Shown here one piece after another: positions 1 through 8,700 of a DNA stretch of 64,000 nt; within the stretch, counting starts at the first letter, position 1; each line of letters starts with the position of its first letter. Where the stretch lies: NCBI RefSeq assembly GCF_039545035.1, contig NZ_BAABRO010000019.1, forward strand, positions 1-64,000, read 5' to 3'. This DNA comes from Novipirellula caenicola. GTDB taxonomy: Bacteria > Planctomycetota > Planctomycetia > Pirellulales > Pirellulaceae. Below the pieces are notes generated by a model. It ran no database searches. It saw only the letters and a list, made by a program, of their open reading frames with translations, and was not told where the DNA came from. Both the position numbers and the translations under genes were made by a program.

Positions 1-270
1 TACACAGAACGACGCTGACACAGGAGCCCCCCTGCGTCCTTCAGTACTGCGCATCGGGGGCTTCCATCGAATCAAAATTTAACTTTTTGATAAGCGGCTA
101 TTGCCGAATTCTAACACGGTCGCTCCCAGCTGCGCTCGGGAGAGGTGACTCGTATCGGTCACCTCTTGCCGAATACAGAAAACCAGAGGCTTTGCCCCAC
201 GCTAGATTCTGTCGTGCCTTCGGCTCTTCAAACGAACGCAACTTCAAAACTAACGTGCGAGCTACGAAGC
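1..270. other. Non-coding left edge, no gene supported
   Basis: I see no credible gene here. Short open frames overlap each other and none has coding character. The notable structure is a perfect inverted repeat at 141-166, listed separately. The word TTGCCGAAT occurs twice, near 104 and 166, flanking that hairpin. The region lies downstream of the minus-strand sialidase gene. Confidence 0.6.
141..166. terminator. Hairpin downstream of the sialidase gene
   Basis: AGAGGTGAC (141-149) and GTCACCTCT (158-166) are perfect 9-bp inverted arms around an 8-nt loop. It lies about 105 bp past the sialidase stop. It lacks a T-tract on either side, so it may be a factor-dependent terminator, an RNA-stabilising hairpin or a REP-like palindrome. 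Confidence 0.35.
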
Positions 271-1437
271 TCACTGACCCTTGGTCAGCTCGTCCAACTC
301 AATCCGAGTGACTTGCGATTCGGCGAGGCCGTTGTTTTTCTTGCGGTCGCCAGCGCAGTGGCCTAGTAGCATCGCGTCTGCGGTGAACTCGATCGCGGTG
401 TAACAGTACCAGCCGTTGGGATTGTTAAATAGAGTGATCGATGGTCCCCATGTCTTGCCTTCGTCGTTGCTGACGGCGAGTGACAATGGAGTGCGTTTCC
501 CTCGTAATTCTGCTGCAATGTTGGTGTGATCATTCCAGACGCAAACCAAGCTATCCGTTCCAGGAATTCGCTCGATCGTGGCGGGCGACGTGGGGGAATG
601 CAGAGTAGAGGGCACCAGCGGCGACCAGGTTTCGCCGCCATCGGATGAATGACTGATGAGCTGGCTGCCAGCGTCTGAGCGTACGAACATCATCACGCGA
701 CCACCTCGAAGCTGGACCACGCCAGGCTCTTGCGTGAAATGCCGCTTGCCGCTGCTTGAATCGTGAGCTTGCAAGACGGTTTTACTCGGACGCCACGTAC
801 TGCCTGCGTCGTCGCTGAGGTGACACAGCACACGGCCAGCCCAATCAGGCTTGTCCCATTTTGGCGAATGGTGCAGCGCCACCGGCATCACCAACCGGCC
901 ACTCTGCAGCTGTATCACGCGATCGTTGTTCAATACATAGTAGCCAACCTCGGAATCGGGAATGATCGTCTGTGGCAGAGTCCACGTCGCGGCCTCATCG
1001 CTGCTAAATCGGACGACGGGGCGACAATCTGCAAGTGATTGCTTGCTCAGATAGAACATCGCAATGCGTCCGTCGGCCAGTCGCAGTAGCGATACCGACA
1101 TGATGTTGAACCCCGCCTCGTTCTCCAAAATCCGCGTGTCCGTCGCGTCCCACGTTTTACCGCCGTCCGCTGAATACCGACCGGCAAGGTGGGCAGAGGC
1201 ATGGTCGCCGCCACCGCCCGTGAAATGCGTATAGACAAATAGCATGCGGCCATCAGCGAGCTGGATGAAGTCACCTTCGCTGTTTCGCGGATTCTCGGAG
1301 GTCGGCGGCAGACGTAGCGTGACCTCCAGATCAATCGCCGCATCGTTTGCGAACGTTGGCAGGGCGAGCAGCACCCAAGCCCAAAGTGAGATAAGCAGAG
1401 GGGAAAGCGAAGAGACAGCCGGGTGGGAATATTGCAT
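271..1437 (-). CDS. Exported sialidase (BNR/Asp-box exo-alpha-sialidase family)
   Basis: The 388-residue protein opens with a hydrophobic signal peptide (about residues 10-30, cleavage near TFA-ND), so it should act in the periplasm or outside the cell. Five Asp-boxes of the S-x-D-x-G-x-T-W type are visible, near residues 89 (SADGGKTW), 145 (SSDEAATW), 208 (SDDAGSTW), 264 (SSDGGETW) and 323 (SNDEGKTW). Such repeats mark the six-bladed propeller of sialidases and related glycosidases. The family hydrolyses terminal sialic acid or handles other sugars; many planctomycete members are annotated as BNR-repeat neuraminidases without proven substrate. The start at 1437 is chosen because it begins the signal peptide. 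It is divergent from the nitrilase gene. The family is well supported, the substrate is not. Confidence 0.85.
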   Translation of the reverse strand: MQYSHPAVSSLSPLLISLWAWVLLALPTFANDAAIDLEVTLRLPPTSENPRNSEGDFIQLADGRMLFVYTHFTGGGGDHASAHLAGRYSADGGKTWDATDTRILENEAGFNIMSVSLLRLADGRIAMFYLSKQSLADCRPVVRFSSDEAATWTLPQTIIPDSEVGYYVLNNDRVIQLQSGRLVMPVALHHSPKWDKPDWAGRVLCHLSDDAGSTWRPSKTVLQAHDSSSGKRHFTQEPGVVQLRGGRVMMFVRSDAGSQLISHSSDGGETWSPLVPSTLHSPTSPATIERIPGTDSLVCVWNDHTNIAAELRGKRTPLSLAVSNDEGKTWGPSITLFNNPNGWYCYTAIEFTADAMLLGHCAGDRKKNNGLAESQVTRIELDELTKGQ

Positions 1438-1659
1438 ATTGGGAGACCTTGTTCAAAAAGAAACTTTGGTGAGATGGGGCAGGTGACGCAGGTCGCAGTC
1501 GTTGAGGCGGGGGCGGGACGGGGATCATCATACTGTTTTTCCCATCACATCGGGTAAAATGCCGAAAAACCGCTTCCCCCACTCCGCTGACGAGCCGAAA
1601 CGTTGCTACGCTCCGGCTCCCATCCCCCCGCCCTTGTCTCCCATCCCCCCAACAATCAA

Positions 1660-2646
1660 ATGCAAACATCGGATACGAAACCAGCAGCCTCTCGCACCAT
1701 CCGTGTTGCCTCGGTTCAGTTCGAAGCATCACCCGCGGACAAGGAGGCGAACTTTGCAAAGATCGAAGCGTTCGCTGGCCAAGCCGCCAACCAAGATGTG
1801 CGACTGGTGGTGTTTCCGGAATGCTGTGTCACCGGGTATTGGTTCATTCGCAATCTGTCGCTTGAGCAACTTGGCCAACTTGCAGAATCGATCCCGGATG
1901 GCCCCAGCACTCAACGATTGATCAGGTTGGCACGACAATACGGAATCAGCATCGGTGCGGGGCTCGTCGAAGTCAGCGAGCGTGGCGAGTTCTACAATAG
2001 CTATGTCGTCGCCTTGCCCGATGGAACGGTCCACTGCCACCGCAAACTGCAGGCGTTCGAGCACACCGCGATCCGCAGCGGCACGGAGTACACGGTGTTC
2101 GATCTGCCCGATGGCTTTCGTGTCGGCGTCCTGATTTGCTACGACTGCAACTTGATCGAAAACGTACGCATCACCGCTCTTCGTGGTGCAGAAATCTTGT
2201 TGGCTCCGCATCAAACCGGAGCAGTACGCAGCAAGAACCCGAACTTGATGGGGATCATTGACCGGCAACTGTGGGACAACCGGCACGCGGACCCTGAGAC
2301 GATCGAAAAAGAATTTCGAAGCGATAAAGGACGAGGCTGGCTAATGCGTTGGTTGCCAAGCCGGGCTCACGACAACGGCATTTTCTTGATCTTCAGTAAT
2401 GGTGTGGGAGTCGATGATGACGAGATCCGCACCGGCAACGCAATGATCCTGGATCCTTACGGCCGTGTGATCACGGAAACTTGGAAAGCAGACGACGCGA
2501 TGGTGATCGCCGACCTGGACGCTGGTCTGATGACCGATGCCACCGGCCGCAGCTGGATCCGCGCTCGCCGCCCCGAACTCTATACGCCGCTAACGGTGCC
2601 AACGGGGATGGAACGGGATACGCGGGAGATGAAGTTTGAGGAGTGA
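1660..2646 (+). CDS. Carbon-nitrogen hydrolase (nitrilase superfamily)
   Basis: The 329-residue cytoplasmic protein carries the complete nitrilase triad: Glu54 in FPECCVTGYW, Lys129 in HCHRKLQ and Cys160 in LICYDCN. The superfamily cleaves or forms non-peptide C-N bonds in amides, nitriles and carbamoyl compounds through a Cys thioester intermediate, inside an alpha-beta-beta-alpha fold. The open frame extends upstream to 1603, but those codons encode a Pro/Ser-rich stretch outside the fold. The ATG at 1660 is therefore preferred. There is no signal peptide and no operon partner: the upstream sialidase is divergent and the downstream region is repeat-filled. The exact substrate (aliphatic amide, N-carbamoyl amine or other) cannot be read from the sequence. 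Confidence 0.88.
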   Translation: MQTSDTKPAASRTIRVASVQFEASPADKEANFAKIEAFAGQAANQDVRLVVFPECCVTGYWFIRNLSLEQLGQLAESIPDGPSTQRLIRLARQYGISIGAGLVEVSERGEFYNSYVVALPDGTVHCHRKLQAFEHTAIRSGTEYTVFDLPDGFRVGVLICYDCNLIENVRITALRGAEILLAPHQTGAVRSKNPNLMGIIDRQLWDNRHADPETIEKEFRSDKGRGWLMRWLPSRAHDNGIFLIFSNGVGVDDDEIRTGNAMILDPYGRVITETWKADDAMVIADLDAGLMTDATGRSWIRARRPELYTPLTVPTGMERDTREMKFEE

Positions 2647-2690
2647 AGGGGAAGTGAGGAGTGAGGAGAGGGGAGAGGGGGAGACACGGA

Positions 2691-2730
2691 GACATGGAGA
2701 CATGGAGACATGGAGACATGGAGACATGGA
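2691..2730. repeat. 8-bp tandem repeat, five perfect GACATGGA units
   Basis: GACATGGA is repeated five times perfectly, with a degenerate sixth copy (GACACGGA) at 2683-2690. It sits in a G/A-rich tract just after the nitrilase stop codon. The unit is not a multiple of three and the array is outside genes, so slippage would not alter a protein. Confidence 0.9.
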
Positions 2731-2744
2731 GCGGGATAAGGGGG

Positions 2745-2884
2745 TGGCGATAGATTTGCCACGGCGTTGGGGCGCGATTGTGATTCGATTGAGGCGGCAG
2801 AAAGGCCCCTGCTTAGCTCCACCTTGGCTTGCTCGAGCGACAGCAGCCATCTCACCTGAGTCCGCTACTCTCTCTTCGGTGTCA
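2745..2884 (-). pseudogene. Rearranged hrpA fragment (non-functional remnant)
   Basis: Two pieces of the hrpA gene at 5774-9868 reappear here in the same orientation. Bases 2745-2785 align without gaps to 5782-5822, the hrpA C-terminal codons. Bases 2781-2884 align without gaps to 6341-6444, encoding the region around VRWLPSLEQAKVKLS; here one frame reads MRWLLSLEQAKVELS. By eye both segments are roughly 80% identical. The two pieces meet at a shared TGATT, present at 2781-2785, 5818-5822 and 6341-6345, so 523 bp is missing relative to hrpA. As 523 is not a multiple of three, the pieces lie in different frames. It is a decayed partial copy, not a gene. Confidence 0.72.
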
Positions 2885-2908
2885 GGGGAAATTGGGTGCC
2901 GGAAATTA

Positions 2909-2921
2909 GGTGCCTGGCACC
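2909..2921. repeat. GGTGCC-T-GGCACC palindrome
   Basis: A perfect 13-bp odd palindrome, preceded by a half-copy (GGGTGCCGG) at about 2895. The style is that of REP-type intergenic palindromes. It is too short and isolated here to assign a function. Confidence 0.4.
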
Positions 2922-3125
2922 GATCGCTCCCCTTTTCGGCGAACATGCACGAGACAACGGGCAATTCCCCTCCCTTGTCTTCCATGCTGAGCTCCAGAAA
3001 TTCACCACGCAAATTTCTCCGATGCACTGTATAGAATTCCGTTGCATTGAACTTTGATGATGATAGGTTCATCGGTGCCAGGTACAGCATAAATTTTTTT
3101 CGGGTGCAGCAATCGAGGATCAGCC

Positions 3126-4166
3126 ATGTTTGATCGAAGGACCGTCACACTTGCACTTCCTATCATCTTAGCGATGACCATCACACCAAGTTCTTCGATT
3201 GCTGAAGCCGCTTCGGATGCGCCGGATTCGATTGAGATTGAAGTTTTCGGGCAACGCGACGATCGAGTCCCAATCGTCGACCTGGGCGAATACCGTCCCG
3301 AACAGACAATTAGTTTCAAAGTGACCGTGCACAACCGGACGCCTGATGCTTTAGGTTTTGATGGGCTGGATATGACTTGCGGATGCACGAAAGTGACCCC
3401 CGTGCGGGGCCGTATCCCAGAAGGCGGCAGTCAAGACTTTCAGGTGTCCATTTCGACCAAGCGTCAGCCAACCTCACAAAATCAACAAGTGGCATTCCGA
3501 GGCTTGCTGGACGGCAAGTCTCAGTTTTTCGTGAAGCTGAAAATTGCGTACGGTGGATTTGTGAGCTTCCGCCCAAGGATAGTGCATGTAGCACACTCAA
3601 AGGGGGAACAGCACTCGATACCGATTACGGCAGGCAAGCGTGCTTCTTCTGATAGCGTCGACATCCGGTTTAGCGAACCATTAAAAGGCTTAAAAGGAGC
3701 GTTGAATCTCGAAACAGGAATGATCACCCTCTCAATACCCGATGACTTCGATCTATCAAAATCAAAAACGGGTCTGATAACCGTTGAATCGATGGAGACA
3801 GGGTACGAGGACAGCATTCCCGTTATTGTCACTGCAGCTAAATCGTTTGACGTCTACCCAAGACTGGTTCGCTTTCATCCGATCGACGAAAGTGACCGGG
3901 TTACTGCGAGCGTCATGCTAAGACTAAACAAAGATAGCCGCACTAAAGTTAGCGACCGAGTAAAAAACTCATTAGATATCCGTGCTGGCGAAATGCAACT
4001 GGACACTGAAATCGCGACGGTCGCCCCCAATATTTTTCGACTGGAAATGTTTTGCGGGAAAGACGAGATTGCCACCAAATCCAGCGTCGAACTATCTTTC
4101 CTTGACCCTGTGTCTGGAAAACGAGTTTCGGAATCCATGCGGATCTTCATGCCTAGCCGTCATTAA
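3126..4166 (+). CDS. Exported DUF1573-type protein
   Basis: This 346-residue protein has an N-terminal signal sequence (hydrophobic residues 8-20, likely cleavage near 29). The segment of about residues 45-140 has the Ig-like pattern of DUF1573, including its TCGCTK signature at residues 84-89. DUF1573 proteins are common in Planctomycetes and Bacteroidetes as periplasmic or surface proteins of unknown molecular function. The remaining 200 residues are beta-rich repeats of similar style. The next gene downstream on the same strand is another exported protein 266 bp away. The ATG at 3126 is taken because it begins the signal peptide. Lys/Ser/Asp content is higher than in neighbouring genes, which may reflect surface location. 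Confidence 0.7.
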   Translation: MFDRRTVTLALPIILAMTITPSSSIAEAASDAPDSIEIEVFGQRDDRVPIVDLGEYRPEQTISFKVTVHNRTPDALGFDGLDMTCGCTKVTPVRGRIPEGGSQDFQVSISTKRQPTSQNQQVAFRGLLDGKSQFFVKLKIAYGGFVSFRPRIVHVAHSKGEQHSIPITAGKRASSDSVDIRFSEPLKGLKGALNLETGMITLSIPDDFDLSKSKTGLITVESMETGYEDSIPVIVTAAKSFDVYPRLVRFHPIDESDRVTASVMLRLNKDSRTKVSDRVKNSLDIRAGEMQLDTEIATVAPNIFRLEMFCGKDEIATKSSVELSFLDPVSGKRVSESMRIFMPSRH

Positions 4167-4184
4167 CGCTTTAAGGAATGAATC

Positions 4185-4385
4185 ATGTTAGTAAACCATT
4201 CGACTGGCTGTGCAAAATGGCATGACGTGCATTGTTCATTGGAACGAGGCTGCACTGGTTACACCGAATGTCCGCCGAGCGAGACAAGTGGCGATAACAC
4301 GGCCCCCTTTGACTGGGGTGTCAAAAAGGAGGCGTATTCCGCAGATGGAGCCCCATGCCCGGAACTCACACCACCACCGTTGTAA
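4185..4385 (+). CDS. Short open frame, doubtful gene
   Basis: A 66-codon frame begins 18 bp after the DUF1573 stop. It contains four Cys and two His in its first 35 residues, but there is no recognisable domain or signal peptide. It overlaps, in another frame, an upstream extension of the next gene (4355-4432) whose translation (KKDGVLHYTTPDDGF) looks more protein-like. Either may be a leader or chance. I would not treat this as established. Confidence 0.2.
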   Translation: MLVNHSTGCAKWHDVHCSLERGCTGYTECPPSETSGDNTAPFDWGVKKEAYSADGAPCPELTPPPL

Positions 4386-4432
4386 AAAAAGATGGAGTCC
4401 TTCACTACACCACGCCTGACGACGGCTTTTTA

Positions 4433-5368
4433 ATGAATAAAGCAGCCTATTTCACGACCATCCTTCTGCTTCTTTCTGGGATTGGGTTTGGCCAGAATCC
4501 TACCGAGCGTGAAGATGCGTTGAGCTATGTTTCGGGTCATCTAGCGACGTGGAATTCAATTCCAAGATACGATGTGCGAATTCGTCTGACGGAAACAGAA
4601 AGCACGTTCTCTGGAAAGAATTGCTTGCTTGCAACCACCAACCTGAGAATCCAGATGGACCGGGACAAGGAACGCTGCTTGTACGCCTATCATCGAGTGA
4701 AGGTTCCGTTTGAATTGGCGTTGGCCAATCAAACGGAACGAAAAGACCTCGACGTCGTTGTCTGCGAGGTGAATGCGAACGGTTGTCGATTTAAGCGGAT
4801 AGGTGACCGATCAGCCAGCTTTCAAGCAACTTCATTCGATCAGGCGTTAACAAAATCCCCGATTCCAAATCTTGCTCTGGTCGGGTTGGAGCAATTTCCG
4901 ACGGCATTTGAGGGAACCGAACGCTCGGTTGCTGAGTTGACCACTGCCATCGGATCGGGCTCTTATCTGTCGATTGATGAGAGTGATAAAATACTCACAA
5001 TCACGGCAATATACAAAATCAAATCAAAGGGACGACGACGTCTGCGATTTGACAAAAAGCTTTTAGTTCCTGTTGGATTTAAAAGCGAGGTGGATCACGG
5101 TTACGGAGATGAAGGATTCGTCGACCATACAGATCAAGATGTCATCTATTCGCACTTCGAGGGCATGCCGCGGCCCGAAATGGTCACAACGAACTCGGCA
5201 AGAGTTCGTCAAATTGATGGGCAACTTCAAGCCACGAAGGGAAGAATTGACGCCGAGTTCCAATGGCTTGGAATTGACGCAGCAAACGATGCATTTCCTA
5301 AAGCCATGCAGGACTTATCCAAAATGACCGAATTGGAAGAATTTGTCGGTCTATCCGATTCCAATTGA
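4433..5368 (+). CDS. Exported protein of unknown function
   Basis: I do not recognise the family. The 311-residue product starts with a clear signal peptide (MNKAAYFTTILLLLSGIGFG, cut before QN). The frame is open upstream to an ATG at 4355, but the signal peptide at 4433 decides the start. The mature part is mixed alpha/beta with alternating charged and hydrophobic residues and three Cys, lacking membrane segments. Together with the DUF1573 gene upstream it forms a pair of exported proteins on the plus strand. The next gene is convergent (hrpA), and the gap is filled by palindromic repeats. Confidence 0.6.
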   Translation: MNKAAYFTTILLLLSGIGFGQNPTEREDALSYVSGHLATWNSIPRYDVRIRLTETESTFSGKNCLLATTNLRIQMDRDKERCLYAYHRVKVPFELALANQTERKDLDVVVCEVNANGCRFKRIGDRSASFQATSFDQALTKSPIPNLALVGLEQFPTAFEGTERSVAELTTAIGSGSYLSIDESDKILTITAIYKIKSKGRRRLRFDKKLLVPVGFKSEVDHGYGDEGFVDHTDQDVIYSHFEGMPRPEMVTTNSARVRQIDGQLQATKGRIDAEFQWLGIDAANDAFPKAMQDLSKMTELEEFVGLSDSN

Positions 5369-5567
5369 AACAGCAGGGTGCCCGGTACGAACGGTACGGC
5401 CGGAAACGTTGGTGTACAGGCTTTTGCTGCCCCTTCGGCACTCTTAAAAACGACTCGAGGCCAGACATCGATAATTGTTTGCGTATTGCCAGTTTCATTC
5501 GCACCTGAGAGTTTGTCGCATCTAGCACCTCCGAGTCTCGGAGAGACGTCGGCTACGTGCCACGTAC

Positions 5568-5588
5568 GTCGGTCTTTCCAAGACCGAC
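5568..5588. repeat. Hairpin GTCGGTCTT-TCC-AAGACCGAC
   Basis: A perfect 9-bp stem with a 3-nt loop, between convergent genes. The architecture (GC-rich arms, TCC loop) resembles the GACGGACT-TCCT-AGTCCGTC core of the adjacent MITE-like element, suggesting related palindromes. Confidence 0.6.
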
Positions 5589-5640
5589 ATCCAGATCGCT
5601 CAGCGATGCGATACGGATGAAGTCCCTTGCAACGCAAGTC

Positions 5641-5761
5641 TTGACGGACTGTTGATTTAGTCGTACGACGGACTTCCTAGTCCGTCCAATACACCATTGA
5701 CGGACTAGGAAGTCCATCATACACCCTTGCCGCAGGAAACTTCACGAAATCAACAAGCCGC
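5641..5761. mobile_element. MITE-like palindromic element, copy 1
   Basis: The core holds two inverted 20-bp palindromes: GACGGACT-TCCT-AGTCCGTC and GACGGACT-AGGA-AGTCCATC. The outer ends read TTGACGGACTGTTGA (5641-5655) and TCAACAAGCCGCC (5749-5761), an imperfect terminal inverted repeat. A second copy lies at 59397-59521 in the opposite orientation and matches along essentially the whole length, including the non-palindromic segment (ACACCCTTG.CGCAGG here). It encodes no protein. Non-autonomous transposon or REP/BIME-like element are both possible. Confidence 0.65.
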
Positions 5762-5773
5762 CCGCGACTTTCG

Positions 5774-8700
5774 CTACGGTTTGGCGATGGCTTTTTCGCA
5801 GCGTTGGGGCGAGATTTTGATTGCGGTGCCGAGCGGCTGAGCAAACAGGCTGACTCGCAATTCTTCGATCATCCAGCGGACTTCGGTTGCCGATTGATCA
5901 CGCGGATTTCGCTCGCTCTCTGGCAGCGTCGCCATCCACCGCTGACGCAGATTCTCGACCGTTTCGGTTCCCTCGCGATCACGTGGCGCCGAGCCGCTGG
6001 TCAATTTATCCAATCGATAGGCAATTGCGTTGAAGTACCGCGGATAGTGCTTGAGCCATTCCCAGGGGGTGGCGGCAAGAAATTGATCGTGAATCAACCA
6101 ATCCATCTGCTGCCGGACATCCCGCATCGCTTGATCGAAACGGATTCCCGTGGTCGATTCGATCTGACGTCGTGCAGCAAAATAGGCGTCCGCCATTGCC
6201 GACAACCACGTGGCAACCTCTTGCGTCGCTTCGGCGATCCGTCGTGCTCGTTCGCCACGTCGCTGATCGAATGCCGCTTTGTTGCGAACGACCGGTTCGT
6301 TTTCGACGAAGGCAATGCGGGCTAACAGGTCGATCAACTGTGATTCGACTGAGGCGGCCGACACGACTCCGCTCAGCTTTACCTTCGCTTGCTCGAGTGA
6401 CGGCAGCCATCGCACCTGAGTCCGCAACTCTTTCTTCTCCGTCAATGCAAACAGTCGCGTCAATCCTTGACGCGACATCGCTTCGGCGGTCGCTAAATCC
6501 GAGACGAGTCGGATCGCCACTCCATCGCCCTTGTCAAAGAACGCCGGGTATTGTGCGACTTTCACTCCGCCTCGCGTCCTCACCACCTCTTTGGGCAACG
6601 ATTCGATACCAAAGGTGGTCATCGACTCACGAGCCCACGACTCATCGGAATCATCTGCTTCAGCGGCCTCGGGTTGGTCCTTCGCCGAGCCTAATTTTTC
6701 TTTTAGCGGTTGAACTTCACGGCCGCTGGCGATCGTTTTGCCATCGTCATCGACCACGGTGACCAGGAACTGCAGATAGTCATCCAGTTTTTCAGACTGA
6801 AAATCATCCGCCGTCACTGGCATTTCAGCATGCCGCGAAAACGCGGCACACACCGACGGCATGAATGGCACTTGGCCGTATTCGGGAGCCAGTTCTTGGG
6901 CGACTTTCGCGGCAACGTCAGCCGCAGGCACAAGGTTTCGCCGGATACGCTTGGGCAGCGATTTGATCATCGCGACCAGCTTGGTCTGCAGCAATCCAGG
7001 AACCAGCCACCCCAGTCGCTCGTCACTGACTTGCGGCAACGCGGCTTGATGAATTTTCAACTGGATGCCGTCCTCGACGCCGCCCGGTTCAAAACGATAC
7101 TGCAACGGCAACCGCGAACTGCCGATTTGCAGTTCGTCCGGAAACGCTTCTTTGGTGATCGCTTCGCTGGCGGCTTCGATCAAATCGCCAGGCTGCATGT
7201 ACGGCGTCGCGTTTTCTTCGAGTGTTGGCGGCGATTGCAACCACGCGGACAAGTCGGCGGCATCGCGAAGCTGCTTGGTCCACGCGGGGGCTTCGACCGA
7301 GCGATCGAATTTCTCTAAGCGGCCACGATCACACACATCCTCGGGCAGGTGCGTTTGATAGAAACGTTCCACCGAATAGGGATCGACAACCAAATCGCGG
7401 CGGCGTGTCTTGGCCGCCAACGATGCGATCGATTCTTGCAATTTTTGGTTGAACCGTACAAACCGAGCGGTTGTCTTCATCTGCTGCTCGACCAAGCCGT
7501 GCTCGATCAATAAATCGCGAGCGGTCGAAGGATCAATCGGAGGCAACGGAACCCGGCGGCGGACCACCACGGGCAATCCAAACAACGATTGGCGTTCATA
7601 ACAAAACGCACCACTCGACTTGGAACTCCAGTGCGGCTCGCTATACGAATGCTTGATCAGATGGGCGCCGATGGTTTCGACCCATTCGGGCTTGATGCGA
7701 GCCACGGTGCGTGCGTACTGCTTGGCGGTTTCAACAAGCTCGGCAGCAACGATCCACTTCGGCTTGCTTGCCGCCACACCGCTGCCGGGCCACAGATACA
7801 AACTTAATCCACCGGCACCGGTGTACTCGCTCTTTTCTTTGATCATTGCGACACTCGACAACAGCCCGGTCAAAAGGGCTTGGTGTAGCGAGTCGTCCAG
7901 GTTGGCGTCGAGCAAGCGTTCGGGATCATCGGCAAAGCGAATCGCACCGATCTTTTTGCGGGCTCCTTTGCGTTCGCCCAGCGACGTTGCGACCATTTCT
8001 TTGAGCTGACGATAGACATCGGACCATTCACGCATGCGATTGGGCGACAGAAATTGCTGACGCAGCACCCGCGTCAACTTGCTGCGTGAATGCTTTTCAC
8101 GAGCTTCTTCGTAGTGCCGCCATAATTTCAAGTACGACAAGAAATCGCTGTTGGGATCCTTGAACATCGCGTGCGCTTCGTCGGCCGCCTGCTGTTTTTC
8201 TTGCGGTCGATCTCGGGGATCTTGGATTTCGAGCGCCGCGGCAATCGGCAGAATCTCGGGCAACACCCCGAACTCGTCTGCCGCCAAAATCATGCGTCCC
8301 ACACGCGGATCGACGGGCAACCGGCCGAGCTTCTTGCCGATTTCGGTCAATTCATGCTTGTCATCGATCGCGCGTAGTTCCATCAAGGTCCGAATCCCTT
8401 CGCGGATCGACTCAGGACGTGGCGGATCGAGTAGCGGAAACTCTTCCAATCGTCCCAGCCGCAGCGTTTTGGTTTGCAAGATGACCGAGGCCAAATTGGT
8501 ACGCCGAATTTCGGGCGTCGTGAACGCGTCACGCGACTCGTAATCCTCGAGCGAATACAAACGAACACAGACCCCAGGTCCGATACGACCACAACGACCG
8601 GCGCGTTGATTGGCACTCGCTTGGCTGACCGGTTCAATCGGCAATCGTTGCAGTTTGCTGCGCGGACTGTAGCGGCTGATCCGCGCGGTCCCGGTATCGA

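Larger units (their letters stand above)
2647..3125. other. Repeat-rich intergenic region with gene debris
   Basis: This 479-bp gap begins with a purine-rich stretch (about 2636-2745) containing an 8-bp tandem repeat. It continues with a rearranged hrpA fragment (2745-2884) and then a GGTGCC-T-GGCACC palindrome. I see no intact gene. Short minus-strand frames rich in Met-Ser-Pro-Cys-Leu-His are simply translations of the tandem repeat. Confidence 0.75.
5369..5773. other. Convergent intergenic region filled with palindromes
   Basis: The 405-bp gap lies between two convergent gene ends. It contains a 21-bp hairpin at 5568-5588 and a 121-bp MITE-like element at 5641-5761, both listed separately. 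I find no coding sequence. Confidence 0.7.

Noticed and set aside
2580-2855. Minus-strand frame with Met-Ser-Pro-Cys-Leu-His repeats
   Set aside because: Produced by the 8-bp tandem repeat plus the hrpA remnant; not a gene.
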